Positions 1 to 7,661 of a DNA stretch of 64,000 bases are shown here, in pieces. The stretch covers positions 1 through 64,000 of the forward strand of contig NZ_JAGVQR010000001.1 of the NCBI RefSeq assembly GCF_018275325.1, written 5' to 3'. Numbering within the stretch: the first letter of the stretch is position 1; each line of letters starts with the position of its first letter. The notes beneath the pieces were generated by a model. The model did not search any database. It worked only from the letters and a program-made list of their open reading frames with translations, and was not told the origin of the DNA. A program made the translations under genes and the position numbers. The DNA comes from Nocardioides palaemonis (GTDB lineage: Bacteria > Actinomycetota > Actinomycetes > Propionibacteriales > Nocardioidaceae).

Positions 1-700
1 TCTTCTCGAGCAGCTTGGCGCCGGTGACGTTGCGGATGAAGAACGTCATCGCCGCGGGCGCGAAGACCGTCGCGAGCCCGGGCACCCAGCCCAGCGACAG
101 CGCGCCGGCGATCCAGAGACCCCACCAGACGCAGGCGTCGCCGAAGTAGTTGGGGTGGCGGGTCCAGCCCCACAGGCCGGTGTCGAGGATCTTCGGGCGC
201 GACTCGCGCGGCTTGGCCTTGTAGGCCTCGAGCTGGGCGTCGCCGACGACCTCGAAGTAGAGCCCGACCGCCCACACGACCACACCGACCCAGACGACCG
301 GCCACCAGCGCACGTCGTAGGCGGCGCCGACGACGAGCGGGAAGGAGATGATCCACGCGACGAGCGCCTGCGTGCCGAAGACGCGGAGCAGGACCTTCGC
401 GGCGCCGGCGTGCCAGCCCGGCCCGCCGAGCATCGCCTCGTAGCGCGGGTCCTCGCCGTGGCCGCGGGAGCGGCGGGCGATGTGGATCGCGAGCCGACCG
501 CCCCAGACGGTGACGAGGAGCGCGAGCAGCCAGGAGTGGGCGTCGGGCCACACCAGCGCGAGGGCGACGGCGATCGCGACGAAGGACAGCCCCCACGCCA
601 CGTCGACGTCGGCGACGCGGTCGCGCCGCTTGCTCACCGCCGCCGTCGACCCCATGACGACGGCGGCGGCGAGGATCGCGACGACCGCCTGGGTCAGCAC
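1..700 (-). CDS. DUF1295 membrane protein (steroid 5-alpha-reductase-like), 3' end beyond window
   Basis: Integral membrane protein of the DUF1295/COG3752 family, related to steroid 5-alpha reductases and isoprenylcysteine methyltransferases. About 233 residues are visible and the C-terminus lies left of position 1. Translation starts with GTG at 700, two bases after the stop of the upstream methyltransferase gene, so it is the last visible gene of the sigK operon. Hydrophobic segments are spread along the chain. The run TRHPNYFGDACVWWG is the conserved signature of the family. In M. tuberculosis the homologous position is Rv0446c, inside the sigK-rskA-ufaA1 cluster, which supports a role in membrane lipid modification. 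The reaction is not known. Confidence 0.85.
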   Translation of the reverse strand, partial: MLTQAVVAILAAAVVMGSTAAVSKRRDRVADVDVAWGLSFVAIAVALALVWPDAHSWLLALLVTVWGGRLAIHIARRSRGHGEDPRYEAMLGGPGWHAGAAKVLLRVFGTQALVAWIISFPLVVGAAYDVRWWPVVWVGVVVWAVGLYFEVVGDAQLEAYKAKPRESRPKILDTGLWGWTRHPNYFGDACVWWGLWIAGALSLGWVPGLATVFAPAAMTFFIRNVTGAKLLEK

Positions 701-701
701 C

Positions 702-2036
702 TCACCACTCCCGGACCGGCGGGAGGGTGTGCGGCGCGCCGGGGCGCACCGCGAGGATCTGGTCGACGCCCATCCGGCCGTCGCGGAAGGCCAGCGCGCC
801 ACCGACGAGGTAGAGGCGCCACACCCGGACGACCTCCTCGCCGACGAGCGCGCGGATCGCGTCGAGGTTGGCCTCGAACCGCTCGAGCCAGCCGTGGACG
901 GTGAGGACGTAGTGCTCGCGCAGCGCGTGCACGTCGCGCACCTCGAGGCCGCCGGCCTCGATGAGGTCGACGGTCTCGCCCACCGGGCGCATCGTCATGT
1001 CGGGGGCGATGAACGACTCGATGAACGGGCCGCCGCCGGGGTGCTTGCCGCCGCCCGCGCCCTGGCGCGACATCTGCTGCACCAGCACCCGGCCGCCCGG
1101 CTTCACCGCGCGACGCAGCACCTCGACGTAGGTGTCGTAGTTGAGCGCGCCGACGTGCTCGCCCATCTCGAGGGAGCCGACGGCGTCGAAGTGGTCGCGC
1201 TCGGGCACCTCGCGGTAGTCCTGCAGCCGGATCTCCACCCGGTCGGCGAGGCCGCGCTCGGCGATCCGCGCGTCGATGAACTTCTTCTGCTCCGCCGAGA
1301 TCGTCACGCCCGTGACCTGCGCGCCGAAGTGCTCGGCCGCGTGCAGCGACAGCGAGCCCCAGCCGCAGCCGACGTCGAGCATCCGCATGCCGGGCGTGAG
1401 CCCCAGCTTGGTGCAGACCAGGTCGAGCTTGGCGCGCTGCGCCTCCTCGAGCGGGACGTCGGGGGTGGCGTGGTAGCCGCAGGAGTAGGCCATCTGCGGC
1501 TCGAGGATCAACGAGTAGAACTCGTTGGAGAGGTCGTAGTGGTGGCTGATCGACGACCGGTCGCGCGCGAGGCTGTGCAGCTTGCCCTTGATCTGTGCCT
1601 GCGACGCGGGCGGGGCCGGCGGGCGACCGAGCGCGCCGAGGCCGGCGGCGGTGCGGATCGCGTCGACGAGGGCCCGCGGCGAGAGGCGTACGCCCGACAG
1701 GCCGCGCTCCTGCCCGACCGCGAACGCGTGGGTCAGCGCGGAGCCGAGGTCCCAGCCGTCCTGCTCGGGCACGTCGAGCTCGCCGGTGACGTAGGCCTGC
1801 GCGGCGCCGAGCTCGCCCGGGTGCCACAGCAGCCGGCGCAGCGCGTCGGGGGAGCGCAGCACCACGAGCGGGCCCTCGACCGGGCCGGCCTCGGAGCCGT
1901 CCCACGCGCGCAGGCGCACCGGCAGGTCGCCGCCGATGAAGGGACGCACCGCCTCGGCGAGGCGGTCCGCGACACCACCGCTCGTCGTGCCGGCGGTCGT
2001 GGGTCGGGGGTCGGTCTGGGTCACGGGGCCCGTCAC
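702..2036 (-). CDS. Cyclopropane-fatty-acid synthase-like SAM methyltransferase (second copy)
   Basis: Predicted to transfer a methyl(ene) group from S-adenosylmethionine to unsaturated acyl chains of membrane phospholipids. 444 aa. The GTG start at 2036 overlaps the stop of the preceding gene (GTGA). The N-terminal helical region is followed by SISHHYDLSNEFYS (about 162-175), the SAM-binding loop MLDVGCGWGS (about 219-228) and MGEHVGALNYDTY, which keeps the EHVG motif of canonical CFA synthases. It is only distantly similar to its upstream neighbour, so the operon holds two types of CFA-like enzyme rather than a recent duplication. Whether it makes cyclopropane, methyl-branched or furan-precursor lipids cannot be read from sequence. 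Confidence 0.88.
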   Translation of the reverse strand: MTGPVTQTDPRPTTAGTTSGGVADRLAEAVRPFIGGDLPVRLRAWDGSEAGPVEGPLVVLRSPDALRRLLWHPGELGAAQAYVTGELDVPEQDGWDLGSALTHAFAVGQERGLSGVRLSPRALVDAIRTAAGLGALGRPPAPPASQAQIKGKLHSLARDRSSISHHYDLSNEFYSLILEPQMAYSCGYHATPDVPLEEAQRAKLDLVCTKLGLTPGMRMLDVGCGWGSLSLHAAEHFGAQVTGVTISAEQKKFIDARIAERGLADRVEIRLQDYREVPERDHFDAVGSLEMGEHVGALNYDTYVEVLRRAVKPGGRVLVQQMSRQGAGGGKHPGGGPFIESFIAPDMTMRPVGETVDLIEAGGLEVRDVHALREHYVLTVHGWLERFEANLDAIRALVGEEVVRVWRLYLVGGALAFRDGRMGVDQILAVRPGAPHTLPPVREW

Positions 2037-3382
2037 CGGTCCTCTCGGGTGAAGGTCAGCTGGGAGACGTTGATGTAGCAGGCGGCGAACCCAGCCTGGG
2101 AGTAGGCGAGGTAGAAGTGCCACACCCGCATGAACATGTCGTCGAAGCCCAGCGCCAGCACCGCCTCGCGCTGGCCCAGGAACCGGCGGTCCCAGCGGCG
2201 CAGCGTCTCGGCGTAGTGGCTGCCCATCTCGAGCTGGTCGACCAGGCGCAGGGTGGTGTCGCGACGGGTGATCTCGTCGATCACCTCGACGCTGGGCAGG
2301 AAGCCGCCGGGGAAGATGTACTTGTTGATCCACGTGTGGCTGTCGCGGGTGGCGAGCATCCGGTCGTGCGGCATCGTGATCGCCTGGATCGAGACCCGGC
2401 CGCCCGGGGCGAGCACCTCGTCGATGGTCTCGAAGTAGGTGCCCCAGAACTCGTGGCCCACGGCCTCGATCATCTCGACCGACAGCACGGCGTCGTAGCG
2501 GCGACCGGACCCGGCGAGCGCGCGGTAGTCCATCAGCTCGACCTCGACGCGGTCGGAGAAGCCGGCCGCGGCGATCCGCTCCTCGGCGAGCTCGAGCTGC
2601 TCGACCGACAGGGTGATGGTGTGGACGCTCGCGCCGCGGCGAGCGGCACGGATCGCCAGCTCGCCCCAGCCCGTGCCGATCTCGAGCACGCGGGTGCCCT
2701 CGGTGACGCCGGCCTCGTCGAGCATGCGCTCGATCTTGCGGCCCTGCGCCTCGGCGAGGTCGGGTCCGTGGCGGCGCGGGTCGTCGTGGTCGACCGGCTC
2801 GGGCGGGGTGGCGACGAGGTGCTCGGCCACGGACCCGGCGGCGGCGGGCGCCGTGCGGACCGAGGTGTCGAACAGGGCGGACGAATAGCTCAGCGTCTCG
2901 TCGAGGAACAGCCGGAACAGGTCGTTCGACAGGTCGTAGTGGTGCGAGATGTTGGCCTGGCTGTTCTCCTCGGTGCTGCGCTGGTGGCTCGGCAGCCGGG
3001 GCGTGACCAGCGCGCGGGCACGCTGCAGCGGCTTCGGGATGAGCGTGGCGATGCGCGCGGCCGGCACGGTGAGGAACCCGGCCAGGTCCTCGGCGTCCCA
3101 CGCTCCGGTGAGGTAGGCCTCGCCGAAGCCGATCAGGCCGTCACGGCCGAGCCGGGCGTAGAACTCCTCGGGCCGGTGCAGGCGCATCTCGGGCCCGCCG
3201 CGGCCGTGGCGGCGGCCGGTCGGCTCCTCGACGACCGTCACCTGCAGCCGGGAGACCGCGGCGAGGAACAGCCGCTTGGCCACCGCAGCGGAGACCGCGG
3301 TGCGCGGTCCCGGGGTGATCTGCTCGAGTGCGGGCATGCCCTGGGTACGGGGCTCGGCGGGGCGATCCTTCTCGAGGGTCAT
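2033..3382 (-). CDS. ufaA1: UfaA1/TmsB-like fatty-acid methyltransferase (CFA synthase family)
   Basis: SAM-dependent methyltransferase of the CFA/mycolic-acid-cyclase superfamily, 449 aa. ATG at 3382 overlaps the stop of the FAD gene (ATGA). Motifs in order: NISHHYDLSNDLFRLF (about 143-158), VLEIGTGWGE (about 230), SVEMIEAVGHEFW and TWINKYIFPGG. The canonical EHVG is EAVG, and the segment VSIQAITMPHDRM replaces the stretch that carries a catalytic-site His in E. coli Cfa. This pattern is what I recall for M. tuberculosis UfaA1 (Rv0447c) and the TmsB enzymes that make 10-methyl(ene) fatty acids such as tuberculostearate. A Pro/His-rich insertion of about 35 residues sits between the substrate motif and the SAM motif. 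Symbol assigned by family and operon context. Confidence 0.85.
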   Translation of the reverse strand: MTLEKDRPAEPRTQGMPALEQITPGPRTAVSAAVAKRLFLAAVSRLQVTVVEEPTGRRHGRGGPEMRLHRPEEFYARLGRDGLIGFGEAYLTGAWDAEDLAGFLTVPAARIATLIPKPLQRARALVTPRLPSHQRSTEENSQANISHHYDLSNDLFRLFLDETLSYSSALFDTSVRTAPAAAGSVAEHLVATPPEPVDHDDPRRHGPDLAEAQGRKIERMLDEAGVTEGTRVLEIGTGWGELAIRAARRGASVHTITLSVEQLELAEERIAAAGFSDRVEVELMDYRALAGSGRRYDAVLSVEMIEAVGHEFWGTYFETIDEVLAPGGRVSIQAITMPHDRMLATRDSHTWINKYIFPGGFLPSVEVIDEITRRDTTLRLVDQLEMGSHYAETLRRWDRRFLGQREAVLALGFDDMFMRVWHFYLAYSQAGFAACYINVSQLTFTREDR

Positions 3383-5403
3383 CGCACACCTTCCTGACGG
3401 TGGGAGGGACGGGGGCGGACCGGCAGGCGGCGGGCCCACAGCCAGGTGCCGTGGGCGCGGATCAGCGCGCTGCCGCGCAGCGCCGCACCGAGGGTCCGGC
3501 GGAGGGGGACGTCGCTGCGGGTGCCGGTGAGGCTGGCGCTGAAGGGCGCCGAGTCGCCCGCGTGCCGGTGGGAGTGGCCGCGGAGGGTGACCGCGACGTG
3601 CAGCCGGTCGGTCGGGACCGGCACCGCGATCTCGTAGGTGCCGTCGACGCCGTGGAAGGGCGAGACGTACATCGCCTTGTCGGTCGTCGCGCGGCCCTGC
3701 TCGTCGGGGTGGACGAGGTAGGCGTGGCGGTCGCCGTAGGTGTTGTGCACCTCGATGACGACACCTGCCTGGGCGCCCTGGTCGTCGAAGCACCAGAACA
3801 CGGTGATCGGGTTGAAGCAGTAGCCGAGCGAGCGCGGCTGCGCGGCCATGAGGATCGTGCCGGCCCGCTCGCCGGACCCGAGGGAGACGCCGTTGTCGGC
3901 GAGGAACGCCTCGACGTTGGCGCGCAGCGACCGCTCCGGCGACCCGAGGTGGTCGCGGGCCTCGAACCGCGCCAGGCGGCCGTGGTCGGGCAGGTCGTCG
4001 AGGTCGACGAGCCACGTCGTCGAGGTGTGCTCGAAGCTGCGTCGGAACGGTGAGCGACGGGTGTGCCGGATGGTCGTCTCGAAGCGTCCCGGCGCCGGGA
4101 GCACGTGGGTGGCGCGGGTCCACGGCAGGCCGAGTCGCGTCGCGGCGGCGAGACCCGAGCGGGCGCCGTCCTCGTGGAAGCCCCAGCCGTGGTAGGCCCC
4201 GGCGAACGCGATCCGGTCGGTGTCGATCTCCGGCAGCCGGCGCTGCGCCGCCACCGACTCGGGGGTGTAGAGCGGGTGCTCGTACTCCATGCGGTCGATC
4301 ACGGTCGTCGGGTCGACGAGGTCCTCGCCGCCGAGCGTGACGAGGTAGTGGGTGTCGGTGGGGAGCCGCTGCAGGCGGGTGAGGTCGTAGGTGACCGTGA
4401 CCGCACCGGTCTGCGAGCTCGCAAGCTCGCTCGCAGGGCGGTGGAAGTTCCACGACGCCCGGGCGCCGGTGGCGTCGGGCAGCAGCGAGGTGTCGGTGTG
4501 CAGCAGGGCGGGGTTCGAGCTGTAGGGCATCGCCGAGAGCAGCTCGCGCTGGAGGTCGGTCGGCTGCTCGAGCATCGCGAGCGCGTGCGAGGGGTGCGTG
4601 GCGATGACCACCGCGTCGAAGGGCGTGGTCGCACCGCTGCCGTCGGTGACCTCGACGCCGTCGGCGACCTCGCGCACGGACGTCACCTTGGTCTCCAGCC
4701 GGATCTCCTGCAGGCCGGCCGCGACCTTGGCGACGTAGGTGCCGGAGCCGCCGGTGACGGTGCGCCACTCGGGCGAGCCGAAGACGCTCAGCATCCCGTG
4801 GTGCTCGAGGAAGGCGAAGAGGTAGCGGGCGGGGTAGTCGAGCGACGTGGCGGGGTCGCACGACCAGACGGCGGCCACGACTGGCTCCATGAAGTGGCGC
4901 AGGAAGCCCTCGGAGAACCCGCCCTCGGCGAGGAAGTCGCGCAGCGTCTGGTCGTCGGGGCGGGAGTCGTCGGCGGCGGCCAGGACGGCGCGGGCGCGCC
5001 GGTGGAAGCGCGGGATCTCCAGCAGCATCCGCCAGTGGTCGCGCGAGACGAGCGACGACGGGCGGGCGAACAGCCCGCGCGGGCCGAGGGCGCCGGCCCA
5101 CTGCACGCCGGTGCCGGCGTCGTCGACCGACAGCGACATCTCGGACGGTTGCGTCTCGACGCCGAGCTCGGCGAAGAGCCGCAGCAGGGTCGGGTACGTG
5201 CGTCGGTTGTGGACGATGAAGCCGGTGTCGATCGCCAGCTCGCCCTCGCGCGTCGGGACGCGGTGGGTGTCGGCGTGGCCGCCGAGCCGGTCGTCGGCCT
5301 CGAAGAGCGTGACGTGGGCGGTGCGCGACGCGATCCACGCCGCCGTCAGCCCGGCCACGCCGGAGCCGACGACGGCGATGCGTCGCGGAGCGGTGCCGCT
5401 CAT
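3379..5403 (-). CDS. FAD-dependent oxidoreductase fused to a DUF1365 domain
   Basis: A 674-aa protein with two parts read as one frame. Residues 1-445 are a COG2907 flavin amine-oxidase-like domain with the dinucleotide-binding motif VVGSGVAGLTAAW near the N-terminus, followed by LFEADDRLGGHADTH. Residues from about 446 onward are a DUF1365/COG3496 domain (RSFEHTSTTWLVDLDDLP, then RSLGYCFNPITVFWCF). In M. tuberculosis these are two genes, Rv0449c and Rv0448c. ATG at 5403 overlaps the rskA stop (ATGA), and the gene stop overlaps the ATG of the methyltransferase, so translational coupling is likely. The pair is presumed to act with the CFA-like enzymes on membrane acyl chains, possibly as a redox step. 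The chemistry is not established here. Confidence 0.88.
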   Translation of the reverse strand: MSGTAPRRIAVVGSGVAGLTAAWIASRTAHVTLFEADDRLGGHADTHRVPTREGELAIDTGFIVHNRRTYPTLLRLFAELGVETQPSEMSLSVDDAGTGVQWAGALGPRGLFARPSSLVSRDHWRMLLEIPRFHRRARAVLAAADDSRPDDQTLRDFLAEGGFSEGFLRHFMEPVVAAVWSCDPATSLDYPARYLFAFLEHHGMLSVFGSPEWRTVTGGSGTYVAKVAAGLQEIRLETKVTSVREVADGVEVTDGSGATTPFDAVVIATHPSHALAMLEQPTDLQRELLSAMPYSSNPALLHTDTSLLPDATGARASWNFHRPASELASSQTGAVTVTYDLTRLQRLPTDTHYLVTLGGEDLVDPTTVIDRMEYEHPLYTPESVAAQRRLPEIDTDRIAFAGAYHGWGFHEDGARSGLAAATRLGLPWTRATHVLPAPGRFETTIRHTRRSPFRRSFEHTSTTWLVDLDDLPDHGRLARFEARDHLGSPERSLRANVEAFLADNGVSLGSGERAGTILMAAQPRSLGYCFNPITVFWCFDDQGAQAGVVIEVHNTYGDRHAYLVHPDEQGRATTDKAMYVSPFHGVDGTYEIAVPVPTDRLHVAVTLRGHSHRHAGDSAPFSASLTGTRSDVPLRRTLGAALRGSALIRAHGTWLWARRLPVRPRPSHRQEGVR

Positions 5404-6131
5404 GCGGCCTGCGTCAGGTCGAAGACGGCGATCGGGTCGGTGGTGGGCTGGACGGACCCGGTCTCGGGCTCGACGGTGATCCCGACCGCGGCGGCGCCGG
5501 CGGTCGTGCCGTCGAGCACGACGGTCTGGTCGGCGGCGTCCGGCATCAGGCCGGCGGAGGTGTAGCTGCCGTCCTTCCCGACGAACCACAGCTCGTAGGC
5601 CTTGCCGTCGGGGGCGGAGACCATGTCCTCGGTGGTGATGACCGCGCGGTCCTCACCCTTCGACCAGGTCACCGTCGCCCGGCCGGCGTCACCGAGGTCG
5701 TGCACGACCTTCCGGGCGTCGTCGGCCTGGAGCACCTGCTCGGCAGCGGTCAGGTTGCCGCCCTCGGGCCCGGCCCACGGCTGGGTCACCGCCGCGCCGA
5801 TGCCGACGATGAGGGCGAGCGCCGCCGCGACCAGAAAGGGCGTCCACCGTCGCCGCCCACCGTGGGTCTCGTCGGCGGCGGGAGCGGCTGCGGGGACCTC
5901 GGGAGGGAGCGGACGGACCTGGGAGATGCCCGCCAGGACGGACTCGCGCAGCGACGCGGGCGGCGCGACGGCCGTCGTGTCGGCGAGGAGCGCCGCGGTC
6001 TCGCGCAGCTCGGCGACCTCGGCGCGGCAGTCCTCGCACGAGGAGAGGTGGTGCTCGAAGCGCGCCCGCTCGAGGTCGTCGAGGGCGTCGACGGCGTACG
6101 CGCCCGTGAGCTTGTGCAGGTCGCTGCTCAT
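5400..6131 (-). CDS. rskA: Anti-sigma-K factor RskA-like membrane protein
   Basis: Membrane-spanning anti-sigma factor predicted to hold the adjacent SigK at the membrane until a redox or envelope signal releases it. 243 aa. The ATG at 6131 overlaps the sigma factor stop (ATGA). The N-terminal cytoplasmic anti-sigma domain contains the zinc-finger-type HHLSSCEDC motif (about 31-39). One transmembrane helix, WTPFLVAAALALIVGIGAAV, follows at about residues 87-106. The extracytoplasmic RskA domain ends the protein, including AYELWFVGKDGSYTSAGLMP. Length and layout match mycobacterial RskA (Rv0444c). Activation in that family involves regulated proteolysis; no protease gene is next to it here. 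Confidence 0.9.
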   Translation of the reverse strand: MSSDLHKLTGAYAVDALDDLERARFEHHLSSCEDCRAEVAELRETAALLADTTAVAPPASLRESVLAGISQVRPLPPEVPAAAPAADETHGGRRRWTPFLVAAALALIVGIGAAVTQPWAGPEGGNLTAAEQVLQADDARKVVHDLGDAGRATVTWSKGEDRAVITTEDMVSAPDGKAYELWFVGKDGSYTSAGLMPDAADQTVVLDGTTAGAAAVGITVEPETGSVQPTTDPIAVFDLTQAA

Positions 6132-6733
6132 GAGGCCACTCCCATCAGGTCGCGTAGGCGGATCAGTCCGTCTCGGATACGTGTCTTGGCGGTGCCCAAC
6201 GGGACGTCGAGCAGTGCGGCGACCTCCGTGTGGGTGTAGCCGCCGAAGTAGGTGAGCTCGACCGCGCGGCGCTGTACGTCGGTCAGCGTGGCGACGGCGT
6301 TGCGGACCCGGGCCGCGTCGAGGGACGCGTGGGCCGCCTCGGCGGTCTGGTCGTGGTCGGTCGGCGTCGTCTCGCGGTTCCACGTCTCGTCGCGCGCCGT
6401 GGCCGCCTCGACCGAGCGGACCCGGTCGACGGCCTTGCGGTGCACGATGGTCAGCAGCCAGCCGGCCGCGCTGCCCCGGGCGGGGTCGTAGCGGGTGCTG
6501 GAGCGCCAGGCGTCGAGGTAGGCCTCCTGGACGACCTCCTCGGCGTGGGCCGGGTTGCGCACGACGCGGAGCGCGAGGCCGTACGCCCGCGCGGAGGTCG
6601 CGTCGTAGAGCTCGGCGAAGGCCGTCTCGTCACCCAGGGCGGACCGCCGGAGCAGGTCGGCCAGCTGGGCTGGTTCGCCCCCGGACGGGGCGCCCTCGGG
6701 CGCCCCGTCCGGTACAGGCTTCACGTGGTTCAC
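6128..6733 (-). CDS. sigK: ECF RNA polymerase sigma factor, SigK type
   Basis: Extracytoplasmic-function sigma-70 factor, 201 aa, GTG start at 6733. Region 2 is visible as LRVVRNPAHAEEVVQEAYLD with RYDPARGSAAGWLLTIVHRK. Region 4 is visible as LTDVQRRAVELTYFGGYTHT followed by LLDVPLGTAKTRIRDGL. The gene lies 37 nt downstream of the fasciclin gene on the same strand with no strong hairpin between, so it is probably cotranscribed from the SigK-type box at 7501-7527, which would make it autoregulated. It is coupled by overlap to rskA. The same sigma/anti-sigma/lipid-gene order as the M. tuberculosis Rv0444c-Rv0449c region supports the symbol. Confidence 0.9.
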   Translation of the reverse strand: MNHVKPVPDGAPEGAPSGGEPAQLADLLRRSALGDETAFAELYDATSARAYGLALRVVRNPAHAEEVVQEAYLDAWRSSTRYDPARGSAAGWLLTIVHRKAVDRVRSVEAATARDETWNRETTPTDHDQTAEAAHASLDAARVRNAVATLTDVQRRAVELTYFGGYTHTEVAALLDVPLGTAKTRIRDGLIRLRDLMGVAS

Positions 6734-6770
6734 GTGGTCATCCTTGCGTAGTGCTCGTCGGGAGACGAGA

Positions 6771-7436
6771 TCACATCTGCGGCATCAGGACCTGGTCGAC
6801 GACGTAGACCGTGGCGTTGGCGGTCTGCACGTTGCCGCACACGACGCTGGCGTCACCGATGGTGAAGTCCTCGCCGGAGCCGTCGACGGTCAGCATGTCG
6901 CCCGCGAGGGTCTCGTGCTCGCCCGCGACGTCCTCGGGGCTGAGGCGCTCGCCGATGACGTGGTGGGTGAGGACCTTGGTCAGGGCCTCCTTGTCGGCGA
7001 GGAGCGCGTTGAGGTCCTTCTTCGGGATCGCGGCGAACGCGTCGTCGGTGGGCGCGAACACGGTCAGGTTGTCCGTCGAGTTGAGCGTGTCGACGAGGCC
7101 GGCCTCCTTGACCGCGGCGGTCAGCGTCTTGAGCAGCGGGTTGTTGGACGCGGCGGTGGCGACCGGGTCCTGGGCCATGCCCTCGACGGAGCCCGGGTCG
7201 CTCGGGTCGGTCGGCACGCCGGAGCAGCCGGGGCCGAACGGAGCGTCGGAGGCCGGCTCGGCGGACTCGGACTCCATCGGCGACTCGGACATCGACTCGC
7301 TGGGCGAGGCGCTCGAGGTGGTCTCGTCGGACGCGCTGGTGGTGTCGTCCTCGCTGCCGCAGGCGGCCAGGCCCATCGACGCGGTCAGGGCGAGGGCGGC
7401 GAGGCCCATCGAGCGGGTGCGGAGCTTGGTGTTCAT
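6771..7436 (-). CDS. Fasciclin-domain lipoprotein (MPT83/MPT70-like)
   Basis: Exported lipoprotein of 221 aa. The signal peptide ends in the lipobox GLAAC with Cys26. A Ser/Glu/Thr-rich, acidic low-complexity linker (about 27-70) follows. The single FAS1 domain (about 75-221) carries the family signatures NLTVFAPTDDAFAAIP and LTHHVIGERL. In M. tuberculosis the homologues MPT70 and MPT83 are the most strongly SigK-controlled proteins, although they are encoded away from sigK. Here the gene sits immediately upstream of sigK. A SigK-type box lies about 65 nt before the ATG. The start at 7436 is chosen because it begins a clean signal peptide with a GGGA-type ribosome site just upstream. Probable role: cell-surface adhesion or envelope function. 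Confidence 0.92.
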   Translation of the reverse strand: MNTKLRTRSMGLAALALTASMGLAACGSEDDTTSASDETTSSASPSESMSESPMESESAEPASDAPFGPGCSGVPTDPSDPGSVEGMAQDPVATAASNNPLLKTLTAAVKEAGLVDTLNSTDNLTVFAPTDDAFAAIPKKDLNALLADKEALTKVLTHHVIGERLSPEDVAGEHETLAGDMLTVDGSGEDFTIGDASVVCGNVQTANATVYVVDQVLMPQM

Positions 7437-7500
7437 GGGGAGTCCCTTTCGGTGGGTGGAACCGGGCGAGTGGGCCCTGGTGGGCCCGCTGTCGAAAGGT

Positions 7501-7527
7501 GTTCGGCGCCCCTCGGGAGGCGGATGG
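7501..7527 (-). promoter_or_regulatory. SigK-type promoter before the fasciclin-sigK operon
   Basis: Read on the minus strand: CCATCC (7527-7522), 15 nt, then CCGAAC (7506-7501). It matches the CCATCC/CCGAAT-type elements I recall for mycobacterial SigK. The same pair with the same spacing occurs before the molybdoenzyme gene. The predicted start of transcription, about 7 nt downstream, leaves a leader of about 55-60 nt before ATG 7436. Confidence 0.7.
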
Positions 7528-7577
7528 GTGATTCCGGAAAAAACTTTGGACAATCCTTGGACAGGTGCACGACAGCA

Positions 7578-7639
7578 CGGCGGGCGGAGCGTGGCGCAGG
7601 TCCTGGAGGCTCAGGACCTGCGCCACGCACCGCCCGCCG
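7578..7639 (-). terminator. Long hairpin downstream of the molybdoenzyme gene
   Basis: Arms 7578-7604 and 7613-7639 are 27 bp and complementary except for one A/A mismatch (7588/7629), with an 8-nt loop. The hairpin begins 22 nt past the stop of the minus-strand molybdoenzyme gene. No T-run follows on either strand, as is common in high-GC actinobacteria. It separates that gene from the fasciclin-sigK promoter. Confidence 0.7.
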
Positions 7640-7661
7640 GGGTAGGGGGTGCGCGAGCTGC

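Noticed and set aside
2033-5338. Very long minus-strand open frame (about 1100 codons) that begins inside the FAD gene region
   Set aside because: Only its last 449 codons (from ATG 3382) resemble a protein family. The rest is Arg/Pro/Ala-rich translation opposite or out of frame with the FAD/DUF1365 gene, typical of high-GC shadow frames.
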